DNA from: Desulfosporosinus lacus DSM 15449 | Lineage (GTDB): Bacteria > Bacillota > Desulfitobacteriia > Desulfitobacteriales > Desulfitobacteriaceae | Assembly (NCBI RefSeq): GCF_900129935.1 | Contig: NZ_FQXJ01000030.1 | Span: 1 to 46,886 of the forward strand | Direction of reading: 5' to 3' | DNA length: 46,886 bases | Shown here: positions 16,860 to 25,054 of the stretch, in pieces | How the letters are laid out: each line of letters opens with the position of its first letter | How positions within the stretch are numbered: the stretch's first letter is position 1 | Notes under the pieces: model-generated | What the model was told of the DNA's origin: nothing | The model's database searches: none | The model's input: the letters and a program-made list of their open reading frames with translations, nothing else | Program-made: the position numbers and the translations under genes

Positions 16860-18776
16860 ATGTATTTAATCCCATTGCCAAGCAAGATTACTGTACAGAA
16901 TGGATTATTTTTGATAGACCACTCTACTGCCATTGTGTTAGATGAGGCACAGGATGATCATGATTTGGAAACGGCAAAGCTATTACAGCAGGAAATCAAA
17001 AAGGTTATCGCAATTACACTGCCCATTAAAAAGGTGTTGCCAAATGCAACCCAGCTTAATGAAAACTGTATCTACTTTCGACAGGATGATATGGAAAGTA
17101 AAAGTAGTAAAGAAGCCTACTCGCTGACAGTGAAACCCAATAAAATTACCATTGTCGCTTCTTCCAACCGTGGTTTCCTATATGGGGCAGCGACGTTGAT
17201 TCAGCTATGCAAGATATCCCGTGGGGAAATTAGCTGCGTGGATATTGTCGATGAACCATCCTATTCAAACAGAGGCTATATGCTTGATGTTAGCCGCGGA
17301 AGAGTGCCCACTATGGAAAGCCTGAAAGCGCTGGTCGATCGCTTGGCACTGTATAAAATTAATCAACTTCAGTTGTATATGGAAAACTGTTTACGCTTAG
17401 ATGGCTTTGAGGAAATTTGGTCGCAGACGGATCCTTTTACCCCTGAGGAAATTCTGGAGTTGGATTGTTACTGCAATATAAGAGGGGTTGAGCTGGTACC
17501 CTGCGTAGCCACCTTTGGACATTTGTATGATTTACTCCGTTCAGAAAGCTTTGGTAAATACAGAGAAATGGACAACGGGCCGGGAGAGACCTTTACATGG
17601 TATAACCGCATGAGATACCACATCCTCAATGTGGCCGACCCCGAAAGCTTTACTCTTATCAAGGGTATTCTGGACCAATACCTACCCTTGTTTCGAAGTG
17701 ATAAAATAAACATTTGTTGTGATGAAACCTATGATTTGGGCAAAGGGAAAAGTGCTTGTCTGTCTCAGGAAATGGATTACGGAGAGATGTATCTTTTCTA
17801 TGTCAACCAATTAGTAAGTTATCTGCAAAGCAAAGGCAAAGAGGTGATGATTTGGGGAGATATTATCAAGAGCCATCCTGAGCATCTGGGTAATTTGAAC
17901 GCACAGGTTACCTGCCTCAATTGGTATTACGACTATGGTGCTAACGAAGAAACTGTGAAAATCTTCTCCGACAAAGGCTTAAAGCAGTATGTATGTCCTA
18001 GCGTATCCGGATACAGTCGCTTGGTGAATGCCTATGACATGAGTTTTACCAACATCAGAGAGATGGCGAAGTTAGGGGATCAGTATCATGCGGATGGATT
18101 TTTGAATACCGACTGGGGGGATTGCGGTCACATTAATATGCCCGCCCTTGCCATTCCCGGTATGATTTATGGCGCAGCACAAGGCTGGAACGTGAAGGAC
18201 GACAGGGAGTTTAAAGTCATAGATCAGGCTATTTCCTTGGTAGAATATGGAGACCACAAAGAAAGTCTGGTGGGACTGCTGCGCGAACTTTCACATCAAG
18301 ACATTATTATTTTTAACAATCTGGCATTTTTCAGGGATTATAAGGTATACAATCAGACCTACACTGATTGTGGAATCTGCCTGTATGATAAAGCTAAAGA
18401 AGAAATGATGAAGGTTTCAGAGAATCAACTTAAAACAGCAGTTACCAGATGTGCGGAAATCTTCAATTACCTGAAACAGAATAATATAGGTTCCTATGCA
18501 GACCGTCAAGAGGAAATGTTGGAGTATTATCTGGCAGCCCGTGGGGTAGCACTGATGCAGGAATTGACGCTGGTCATTAAAGAACGGGAGTACGGGCAGA
18601 ATGTACGACCGCTGGATGCTCCTTATGAACTAGCTGGTAAGCTGGAATACTGGCTGATGGATTACTGTGAGGCGTGGAGGACCGGCAGTCGTGAGAGTGA
18701 ATTGCATCGAATTAAAGAGTTTATTGGGCAAATCTGTTTCATCCTCAGAAAATATGATTCAAAGAACCACAACTAG
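16860..18776 (+). CDS. Cytosolic beta-N-acetylhexosaminidase (GH20)
   Basis: A 638-residue glycosidase removing terminal beta-GlcNAc. The N-terminal domain (about 1-130) is the small GH20b-type fold; the barrel starts at RGYMLDVSRGRVPTMESLK. The catalytic pair Asp288-Glu289 is in NICCDETYDLGKGKS, working by substrate assistance. The late WGDCGHIN segment supplies the aromatic wall. There is no signal peptide, so it acts inside the cell on imported chito-oligomers or muropeptides. AAGGAGG precedes the ATG. Its stop overlaps the stop of convergent nagB by two bases of a shared CTAG. Confidence 0.88.
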   Translation: MYLIPLPSKITVQNGLFLIDHSTAIVLDEAQDDHDLETAKLLQQEIKKVIAITLPIKKVLPNATQLNENCIYFRQDDMESKSSKEAYSLTVKPNKITIVASSNRGFLYGAATLIQLCKISRGEISCVDIVDEPSYSNRGYMLDVSRGRVPTMESLKALVDRLALYKINQLQLYMENCLRLDGFEEIWSQTDPFTPEEILELDCYCNIRGVELVPCVATFGHLYDLLRSESFGKYREMDNGPGETFTWYNRMRYHILNVADPESFTLIKGILDQYLPLFRSDKINICCDETYDLGKGKSACLSQEMDYGEMYLFYVNQLVSYLQSKGKEVMIWGDIIKSHPEHLGNLNAQVTCLNWYYDYGANEETVKIFSDKGLKQYVCPSVSGYSRLVNAYDMSFTNIREMAKLGDQYHADGFLNTDWGDCGHINMPALAIPGMIYGAAQGWNVKDDREFKVIDQAISLVEYGDHKESLVGLLRELSHQDIIIFNNLAFFRDYKVYNQTYTDCGICLYDKAKEEMMKVSENQLKTAVTRCAEIFNYLKQNNIGSYADRQEEMLEYYLAARGVALMQELTLVIKEREYGQNVRPLDAPYELAGKLEYWLMDYCEAWRTGSRESELHRIKEFIGQICFILRKYDSKNHN

Positions 18777-19495
18777 TGAACTCGAAGCTTAATATCTGTG
18801 AGCACGGTTAAATCAGCGTGCAGTTGCAGAATGCTGGAGGGAACCTCTGTGCTCACAGGTCCATTGATGGTTTTGGCCAAAATGTCTCGTTTGCTCTCCC
18901 CGCTGACTAGTAAGAGGATTTTTCGCGCTTGCATAATGTTGCCGACCCCCATAGTGACCGCCTGGCGGGGAACGGCGTCAGAATCTGGAAAAAATCGTGT
19001 ATTTGCCTGAATTGTCGCCGCTGTCAAATCCACAACATGTGTATGAACTTCCATATTATGTGAAGGTTCATTGAAACCAATGTGGCCATTTGGACCTAGA
19101 CCCAGTATCTGAACATCAATGCCGCCGACCTTCTGTATCGCGTCATCGTACCTGAGACATTCTACTGCTAAATTGGAAACATCTCCCCGAGGGATATTTA
19201 CATTAACGTTTGGCAAGTCAACTTTACTCCAAAAATGTTCACGCATAAAGAAAGCGTAGCTTTGAGGGTGATCAGCAGTTAAGCCTACATACTCGTCAAG
19301 GTTAAAGGTACGGGCTTGAGCAAAGCTAATGATCCCTTCTTGGACAAGCCGGGTCAGATAGTGGTACATGCCGATCGGCGTACTTCCTGTCGGAAGACCC
19401 AACACTAGATTCGGGCATACTAAGATTTCACGCGCCACCCAACGAGCGGCCATTTGGCCTAAATTCAAATTATCCTGTGCGTAAATGATTTCCAT
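18773..19495 (-). CDS. nagB: Glucosamine-6-phosphate deaminase
   Basis: A 240-residue enzyme turning glucosamine-6-phosphate into fructose-6-phosphate and ammonia. Hallmarks are LGLPTGSTPIGMY (phosphate binding), FNLDEYVGL with the catalytic aspartate, and ILGLGPNGHIGFNEP with the ring-opening histidine. The length fits the short monomeric bacterial form without the allosteric tail. It lies 10 bases after nagA in the same direction, so nagA-nagB is an operon. GGAGCA provides the ribosome site. Confidence 0.95.
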   Translation of the reverse strand: MEIIYAQDNLNLGQMAARWVAREILVCPNLVLGLPTGSTPIGMYHYLTRLVQEGIISFAQARTFNLDEYVGLTADHPQSYAFFMREHFWSKVDLPNVNVNIPRGDVSNLAVECLRYDDAIQKVGGIDVQILGLGPNGHIGFNEPSHNMEVHTHVVDLTAATIQANTRFFPDSDAVPRQAVTMGVGNIMQARKILLLVSGESKRDILAKTINGPVSTEVPSSILQLHADLTVLTDIKLRVH

Positions 19496-19505
19496 TTTGC
19501 TCCTC

Positions 19506-20687
19506 CTAGATTACCTTAGTCTCAGAAACTAACCTGCCTTGCAACCATACCTGCTTAATCTCAAAGTCCGATGACAGTCGGATAAACGTTGCTTCCTTGT
19601 TGATTTCAAGACTGCCAACCCGGTTATCAATCCCCAAAAGTTTGGCGGGATTTAAGGTTGCATAACGCACAGCTTCGGGCAAGGAGCATCGGAGCTTTTG
19701 TACCAATATTTTTAGACCTTGGCGTAAGGGAAAGGCACTACCGGCGATTGTCCCATCGGGCAACAGGGCTTTACCCTGGCGAACAAGGGTCTTTTGTCCC
19801 CCAAGTTCGTATTCCCCATCCGGCATACCTACGGCTCGAGTGCCGTCAGATATCAAACAAACTCCTTCGGGCGGTTTATTTCTCAATACCAGTTCAAGCA
19901 CAGCGGGGTGGATGTGCACCCCATCAGCAATGATCTCTAGAGTAATACTATTATCCAGCAGCGCTTTCGTTAATAGGCCTGGATTACGGTGATGAATTGA
20001 GGGCATGGCATTAAACGCATGAGTGATGTGCCGAACACCCCACTCTACTGCCAGTTCCATCTGAGCTAAATCTGCAGCGGTATGTCCGGCAGAGGGGATT
20101 AGGCCATGCGCTAGGCAAACCTCAGTAAGGTCTCGTCCATCCGGTCTTTCCGGAGCAAAGGTCAGGATCTTCACGAGACCCGGAAACTCGCGAAGGAGGT
20201 TAGCCAAGAATTGTGCACTCCCATCCCCAGCTCCATCCCAAATTAGTTCCCTAGCTTGTGCGCCTCGGAACTCCTCTGCTATAAAGGGACCTTCTAAATG
20301 TAGTCCCAAGATTTCCGCGCCCAGGAAGTGACCCTGTTGAAAATCCGCGGTATTTTGCAACACCCTCTTTAGTTTTTCCGGGCGGCATGACATCGTTGTG
20401 GGCAAAAAAGCGGTTGTACCTTCTTTAAGCAGAGCCTCAGCTAGGGTCTGCAAACTCTCTGGGGTACCATCCATGACATCGCAGCCACCGGCTCCATGCA
20501 CATGCGTATCGATTAAACCGGGGATTAAGAGATCCCCTTCCATGTCCCACACTGTTGTTTCCTCAAATGCTTGTTGCGATGCTTCTTCAAAGATCTCCTT
20601 CAAAATTCCATCTTGCCAGATTATTCCCCCATAACAAATTCGATCCGGCAGAACTAATGTTGCGCCGCGTAGCAAACCTCGATCCAT
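19506..20687 (-). CDS. nagA: N-acetylglucosamine-6-phosphate deacetylase
   Basis: A 393-residue amidohydrolase that removes acetate from GlcNAc-6-phosphate. Visible are the metal motif DTHVHGAGGCDVMDG, the glutamate ligand in HLEGPFI, the ligand-rich SAGHTAAD and ITHAFNAM, and the catalytic aspartate in LISDGT. The start at 20687 is chosen over an upstream in-frame Met because GGGGAGG lies 7 bases before it. It is the first gene of the nagA-nagB unit and points toward the kinase/hexosaminidase pair. Confidence 0.95.
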   Translation of the reverse strand: MDRGLLRGATLVLPDRICYGGIIWQDGILKEIFEEASQQAFEETTVWDMEGDLLIPGLIDTHVHGAGGCDVMDGTPESLQTLAEALLKEGTTAFLPTTMSCRPEKLKRVLQNTADFQQGHFLGAEILGLHLEGPFIAEEFRGAQARELIWDGAGDGSAQFLANLLREFPGLVKILTFAPERPDGRDLTEVCLAHGLIPSAGHTAADLAQMELAVEWGVRHITHAFNAMPSIHHRNPGLLTKALLDNSITLEIIADGVHIHPAVLELVLRNKPPEGVCLISDGTRAVGMPDGEYELGGQKTLVRQGKALLPDGTIAGSAFPLRQGLKILVQKLRCSLPEAVRYATLNPAKLLGIDNRVGSLEINKEATFIRLSSDFEIKQVWLQGRLVSETKVI

Positions 20688-20860
20688 TCGTATGCCTCCC
20701 CAAGTGCCGACACTATTTATTCCCTTGACCAAACATCTTGAGATATTTTAACTAACCGGACTGATTCCGGTCCTTAAAATTCAGGAACATACTTGAGCAT
20801 ATCTATTACACTATCATAACCTTGGACATTATTATCAATCTTTTTGAAATAGTTTAAGTA
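20688..20860. promoter_or_regulatory. Upstream region of nagA
   Basis: A short inverted repeat AACCGGA-CTGA-TTCCGGT lies near 20754-20771 and could be an operator for the nag genes. No GntR/NagR-type box is clearly recognisable. Confidence 0.3.
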
Positions 20861-21076
20861 GAGGCTAATATTGATACTGTTTTTATATGTATGTCACTCA
20901 ACAATGATTTTAATCTTCGCAGACTAGAGCGTTATCTTTCCATTGCCTGGGATAGTAAAGCAATTCCCGTTATTGTACTAACAAAGGCGGACTTGTGTGA
21001 TGACTTAGCTCATAAGTGTCACTACAAGCAGGAGTGATGACGGTTATCAGCAGGTTTTAGCATACATCAAGGAGGA
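20861..21076 (+). pseudogene. rsgA: Remnant of rsgA (ribosome-assembly GTPase)
   Basis: The open frame from 20861 reads [40 protein letters not shown], then ADLCDD, which is the RsgA G-domain around the TKAD specificity motif. It derails to a stop at 21035. A little further on, GYQQVLAYIKE (about 21041-21073) matches the RsgA segment just before its Walker A loop. The start, the linking segment, the Walker A loop and the zinc domain are gone, so it is a dead copy with an internal deletion. Confidence 0.8.
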
Positions 21077-21114
21077 ATTATGCCACCAATTATTCCTGAG
21101 ACGCTTCTTGACAT

Positions 21115-21166
21115 CTCCAGACTATTGCAATAGTATAAAGGTATAAACTATTGCAATAGTCTGGAG
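21115..21166. repeat. Long inverted repeat
   Basis: Perfect 20-base arms CTCCAGACTATTGCAATAGT (21115-21134) and the complement (21147-21166) around a 12-base AT-rich loop, followed by CGTTTTT. It lies at the end of the rsgA relic and may be a terminator or a mobile hairpin. Confidence 0.75.
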
Positions 21167-21292
21167 CGTTTTTATTGGAACAAATCAGATTATTCGATTC
21201 CGAACTGCGATTGATGGAGATCATCTGGAGTAAGTCGCATTCGGCGGGACAGCGGTCAAGCAGCGAGTTATGAATATTGTGAGGTATAAGCA

Positions 21293-22816
21293 ATGAAAAA
21301 AAGAAGTTTGCAATTATCAATTATCGCAGTACTTATTTCTATTCTGTTATTAACATCAAGTAGCAACCCCGACCCCAATGCTATGCCAAGTGATAAAGAT
21401 AATGCCGGCAAGCTTTTACTAGATGCCGGTTTCTGGCATACGCTCAGTGGGGTGACAACAAATTATGTTAAGCTCGAGGATATCAACCCGAAGGCTGTTC
21501 CTGAAATAAAGCTGGGTATGAATATTGACATTTTGGGAGGTTTTATCGTCCGGGAAACAACGGACGGGATACTTTGTGGATATAAAACTAGTCCTTTGCT
21601 GTCTTATGTTTCTTCTGAAGTCCCAAAGAACACGCCAAAAATTCGCAAGCTTGATAAGCAGGGGAATATTTTATGGGATAAACAATACGATTATCTTACA
21701 ATTTCGGGACAGCTTAATAACCTAGTGGCCTATCCTGATGGAAGTTATGTTTTTTCGGTTCAAACTTATCCTCATTCAAGGGACCGTGATTTAGTTTTTG
21801 AAAAAAGCTTGATCATTAAATGCGATAAGGATGGAAGGGAGCTTTGGAAACAGGAGTTTGAGGATTATTCTGGTGATTTACTTCGTTATCTCTATATAAC
21901 AGAGAGGGAGGAAATTATTGCAGTAGGGCAATGGCTAAGTAATAACGGGAAGCAGACAAGCAATGGAGCAGCTGATATTGTGGTTACAAAGCTCTCCAAG
22001 GACGGTAAGGTCTTAGAACAAAAAGGGTTTGGAGGAAATGGTTTTGAGAATCTCAGGTTTGCTCAATATGACAAGGAACTTGGGATCATAATTAATGGTA
22101 CAACGACATCGAGGGATGGAGATTTCGGGATTAGGGAAGACCTGCCTTACGCTGATTTTGTAGCCTGTCTGGACGAAAACCTTACTTGTAAATGGGTAGT
22201 CCAAAGCAAGGAGAAAGAAAGATTCGTCTATGACCAGCTTGCGCTGGCCGATGGTTTTATCTATCTTCTGGGTATTGATCGAGGTAGGGCTGGTATCCCT
22301 GCTACAGAAGGATTCCGTAACTATGTTTTAGGGGATGATCAAGGTGTGGGTAGCGCACCTGGTTCACAAGGATTCCTGATTCAGATTGATAAAAGTGGCA
22401 ACAGAGTGTGGAAAAAATCGCATCTGTATACGGATTGGGGAAGTACGATGTCCAACCTGAAAAATGGGGATATTGTCATTGCTTCAGGACAGCAAAATCA
22501 AGGAATCATGCTGATTCTCGATAAAAAGGGTCAGGAAAAGAAAATACTTGAGGATTTAAAGTTTGTTGCCAAGGAGATTATGCCTACTCAGGACGGTGGT
22601 TTCATTGTTACAGCAATCAGAGAAATTAAAACTATCCCTCAGCCCGCTTATGTTTCTTCAATTTGGTCGGACACAGAGCTTGTTGTAGTTAAATATAAGA
22701 ATGATTTTTCGGTAGAATGGCGAAAGACTTATGATCGACATAAAGATATAAAGAGTTTGGACTATGTGTTTCCACTTGAAAACGGAAAGATCATTGTGGA
22801 AGGATTGCAAGAATGA
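21293..22816 (+). CDS. Secreted beta-propeller-like protein of unknown function
   Basis: A 507-residue protein with a signal peptide or anchor (MKKRSLQLSIIAVLISILLL) and no lipobox cysteine. The body repeats a blade-like pattern: a turn such as LDKQGNILWDKQY, CDKDGRELWKQEF, LSKDGKVLEQKGF, IDKSGNRVWKKSH, paired with phrases like QDGGFIVTAIRE. This is the pattern of PQQ-like or delta-60 propeller repeats found in many surface proteins. No catalytic site is evident. GTGAGG precedes the ATG. It sits alone between relics. Confidence 0.7.
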   Translation: MKKRSLQLSIIAVLISILLLTSSSNPDPNAMPSDKDNAGKLLLDAGFWHTLSGVTTNYVKLEDINPKAVPEIKLGMNIDILGGFIVRETTDGILCGYKTSPLLSYVSSEVPKNTPKIRKLDKQGNILWDKQYDYLTISGQLNNLVAYPDGSYVFSVQTYPHSRDRDLVFEKSLIIKCDKDGRELWKQEFEDYSGDLLRYLYITEREEIIAVGQWLSNNGKQTSNGAADIVVTKLSKDGKVLEQKGFGGNGFENLRFAQYDKELGIIINGTTTSRDGDFGIREDLPYADFVACLDENLTCKWVVQSKEKERFVYDQLALADGFIYLLGIDRGRAGIPATEGFRNYVLGDDQGVGSAPGSQGFLIQIDKSGNRVWKKSHLYTDWGSTMSNLKNGDIVIASGQQNQGIMLILDKKGQEKKILEDLKFVAKEIMPTQDGGFIVTAIREIKTIPQPAYVSSIWSDTELVVVKYKNDFSVEWRKTYDRHKDIKSLDYVFPLENGKIIVEGLQE

Positions 22817-22860
22817 ATATAACACTTGAAATATACCGTATTAGATAATCCTCTTCCCCT

Positions 22861-23023
22861 AAAAGTCCAGTAGACGTAAGAATTGTTGCGGCCACAAACA
22901 GGGATTTGGAAGTTATGGTTAAAGAAAAAGAGTTTCGTGAGGACTTATATTACAGGCTAAATGTGGTCCCCATTCTTATTCCACCTTTAAGAGATCGTAA
23001 AGTAGATATCCTCTCTCTTGCCG
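22861..23023 (+). pseudogene. Fragment of a sigma-54-dependent activator (AAA+ domain)
   Basis: The frame reads [40 protein letters not shown], then [11 protein letters not shown]. This is the sensor-I region (AATNRDL) and the [11 protein letters not shown] motif of NtrC-type AAA+ domains, ending at the LRDRxxDI element. Neither the GAFTGA loop before it nor the HTH after it remains. The frame then runs into unrelated sequence. Confidence 0.85.
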
Positions 23024-23184
23024 CGGTAAAAGACTGTGTGAGCTGTAAACTTGAGTTTGATAGTAATGCTTTACCAATTATAAAAGAAATTGATGATAAA
23101 AAAATATTATCTTCAATCAAGAAAAAACTTTTTATTATCACGTCAGCATTATTATTTCTAGGAATTTTTTCGGCATGGACTTAA
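23024..23184 (+). pseudogene. 3' part of an unidentified membrane protein joined to the activator fragment
   Basis: In frame with the AAA+ fragment the sequence changes character, ending [25 protein letters not shown] with one hydrophobic helix. No start with a ribosome site lies inside this part. Its stop overlaps the next small frame, so it was probably the end of a real gene whose 5' part was replaced by the activator fragment. Confidence 0.4.
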
Positions 23185-23291
23185 ACAATAAAACATCTTC
23201 AAGCTTAATGCTGGCAATAACTATTGTATTTTGTATAGCATTTGTAGGAATACTAATACTTAAATTTGATATAAAAGGGAATAAAAAATGA
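23175..23291 (+). CDS. Tiny single-helix membrane protein (38 residues)
   Basis: The frame [20 protein letters not shown] continues with a hydrophobic helix and ends in a basic KFDIKGNKK tail. It starts 10 bases before the end of the preceding frame and overlaps the next one by four bases (ATGA), an arrangement seen in translationally coupled genes. No family is recognised. Confidence 0.4.
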   Translation: MDLNNKTSSSLMLAITIVFCIAFVGILILKFDIKGNKK

Positions 23292-23386
23292 ATAGATTTT
23301 TTTCAGGAAAAGCTATTGGTACAATTATTATCTTTGGTCTATTAGGGATTTATTTATTGTTAAAATATGTCCTGCATCTTTTTTAG
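23288..23386 (+). CDS. Tiny single-helix membrane protein (32 residues)
   Basis: [20 protein letters not shown] followed by IYLLLKYVLHLF: one hydrophobic helix with a short basic N-terminus. The start overlaps the stop of the 38-residue gene. Unidentified; the coupled overlap is the main evidence that it is translated. Confidence 0.4.
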   Translation: MNRFFSGKAIGTIIIFGLLGIYLLLKYVLHLF

Positions 23387-23474
23387 GGTTTTCTCTACTT
23401 TAACATTGTTGGCGCGCCTTTTTACGATAGAGGACGATTTTGTAGCTATTTAGCATAGTAGGAAGGTGTTTAGG

Positions 23475-24242
23475 ATGAAGAATAAAGTCAAAAGCATAAG
23501 AAAATTATTAAGAAAAATTTGGATATTATGTGGGATAATTTTTACTATCTTGCTTTTTGTTTCATTTCAAGCTAAAGGCGTCGATAAAACTTTATTGCAA
23601 AGCAACGATGCTGTAAAAGTTGTAAATGATTCAATTAAGATAGAATTCACTCCACTAAAAGACTTAAATACTTCTGCTTTACTTTTTTATCCGGGTGGAC
23701 TTGTCGATCCTAAAGCCTACGTACCTTTGGCAAGGAAAATTTCAGAGAACGGATATAAGGTTATAATTGTAAAACTACCATTTAGAATAGCGTTTCTTGA
23801 ATCCCAGAAAAATGAACTATTTTCTCTCAGCAAGGAATTAATTCAAAGATATGATGAAGTAAATCATTGGATTGTGGCAGGGCATTCACGAGGAGGAGCG
23901 TTAGCAGCAGAATTTGTTAAAGACGAAAATAAACTTATGGATGGCTTAATATTAATGGGTACAACACATCCAAAAGAGTTTGACCTTTCAAATTTAAATA
24001 TTGATGTAACAAAAATACTTGCGACTAATGACGGGTTAGCAAGTGAAAAGGAAAATATTGAATATGCAAATAATTTGCCAGCTCATACTAATTGGGTAAA
24101 AATAGAAGGCGGAAACCATTCGCAGTTTGGTTATTACAGTTTTCAAATAGGCGATAATAAAGCTACTATAAGTAGAGATGAACAACAAATATTATTAGCG
24201 AATTCAATAATACAGGTATTGCAAAGAGTAGCGTCTAAATAA
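23475..24242 (+). CDS. Membrane-anchored alpha/beta hydrolase
   Basis: A 255-residue protein with an N-terminal helix (about 15-34) that exports or anchors it, then an alpha/beta-hydrolase domain. The nucleophile elbow is GHSRGG, the acid is probably in ATNDGLAS and the histidine in GGNHSQFG, the order of the family. LLFYPGGLVDPKAYVPLAR gives the oxyanion strand region. It resembles the dienelactone-hydrolase-like group often annotated as alpha/beta hydrolase-5. ATG 23475 is chosen because GGAAGG lies 8 bases before it; a GTG at 23466 would overlap that site. Confidence 0.85.
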   Translation: MKNKVKSIRKLLRKIWILCGIIFTILLFVSFQAKGVDKTLLQSNDAVKVVNDSIKIEFTPLKDLNTSALLFYPGGLVDPKAYVPLARKISENGYKVIIVKLPFRIAFLESQKNELFSLSKELIQRYDEVNHWIVAGHSRGGALAAEFVKDENKLMDGLILMGTTHPKEFDLSNLNIDVTKILATNDGLASEKENIEYANNLPAHTNWVKIEGGNHSQFGYYSFQIGDNKATISRDEQQILLANSIIQVLQRVASK

Positions 24243-24445
24243 CTTAAAACAAATCCTATTATATGGAGTCATGTTTCAGCACAAAATTAAAAATTGATGA
24301 CATGATACCGTATAGGCTGTAAGATGATTAAGTTTTTCATAAATGCTGATGGGCAAGCTAGATTAAAACATGAAAAAGATACCTGTTTATACGGAATGTG
24401 TGACCGTATGTACAGTCTGTACAAGATGATAAGCAAGCAGTTATC
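24243..24445. other. Intergenic stretch, no gene seen
   Basis: AT-rich sequence with stops in all frames and no clear hairpin. It borders the rearranged kinase/ABC region. Confidence 0.4.
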
Positions 24446-24520
24446 AAAAGCAACGAGCAAATATTTACGGTATTAATTCCAATGACCTATTCGACGAGCC
24501 TATTGGAGTGCCATCAATGA
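24446..24520 (+). pseudogene. Possible tail of a histidine kinase
   Basis: The frame reads KSNEQIFTVLIPMTYSTSLL and stops at 24518-24520. IFTVLIP resembles the last beta strand of histidine kinases (TxFTVxLP). The neighbouring kinase piece on the opposite strand lacks exactly this end, which suggests inversion of part of the gene. The match is short. Confidence 0.3.
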
Positions 24521-25054
24521 CAAACATGCTGGAAGAAAGGAAAACCGTGCCAGACCCAAGCCATTACCATCTTTTGAACGTGATTTGTCGGCCTTATAGA
24601 ATCTATCAAAAATACGTTGCTTATCTTTATCTGGTATGCCTTTTCCATTATCGGCAATATCAACTCTAATGATTCCATCGCTTTTGTGAAGAGCAACTCT
24701 AATAACACCATTTTGATTTGAAAACTTGATGGCATTTTGAATTAGGTTAAGCCATACCTGTTGAAGGAGATGCTCATCCCCCAAGTAGGATATTTTTTCA
24801 AGGTCAATATCTAAATTAAGATTTTTCTTTGTCCAATCCCCTTCATTGCCAGAGAGCAGATATTTACCCGATGTCGGGACATCCAGGCAGCCGATAATGT
24901 TCATCATGGTAGATTTCCCAGAGCCTGAGGGTCCAAGTATAGATAGGAATTCACCAGAATTGACGGTTAAATTTACGTCATGCAAGACCTCCAGCTCTTC
25001 CTCACCCATATAGAAGCTTTTAAAGATATTTTGCATGTTCAGGACTTCAGTCAT
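24500..25054 (-). pseudogene. Chimeric frame: MacB-type ABC ATPase start fused to a histidine-kinase ATPase domain
   Basis: One 184-residue frame joins three sources. Residues 1 to about 69 are the start of a MacB/LolD-type ABC ATPase with Walker A (GPSGSGKST) and the segment CLDVPTSGKYLLSG. From about residue 70 the sequence is the ATP-binding half of a histidine kinase: N box NLIQNAIKFSNQNG, G1 DNGKGIP, F box IFDRFYKADKSRS, G2 GNGLGLA. The last part, RFSFLPACL, is the reverse strand of 29 bases of the flavoprotein gene at 15177. ABC signature, Walker B, kinase histidine and kinase tail are all missing, so neither activity is expected. The start overlaps the adaptor stop (TAATG). Confidence 0.85.

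Noticed and set aside
15176-24551. The 29-base match taken as an attachment-site pair of an integrative element
   Set aside because: One copy lies inside the coding region of an intact gene and the other at a fusion point; no integrase gene or element boundaries are seen between them.
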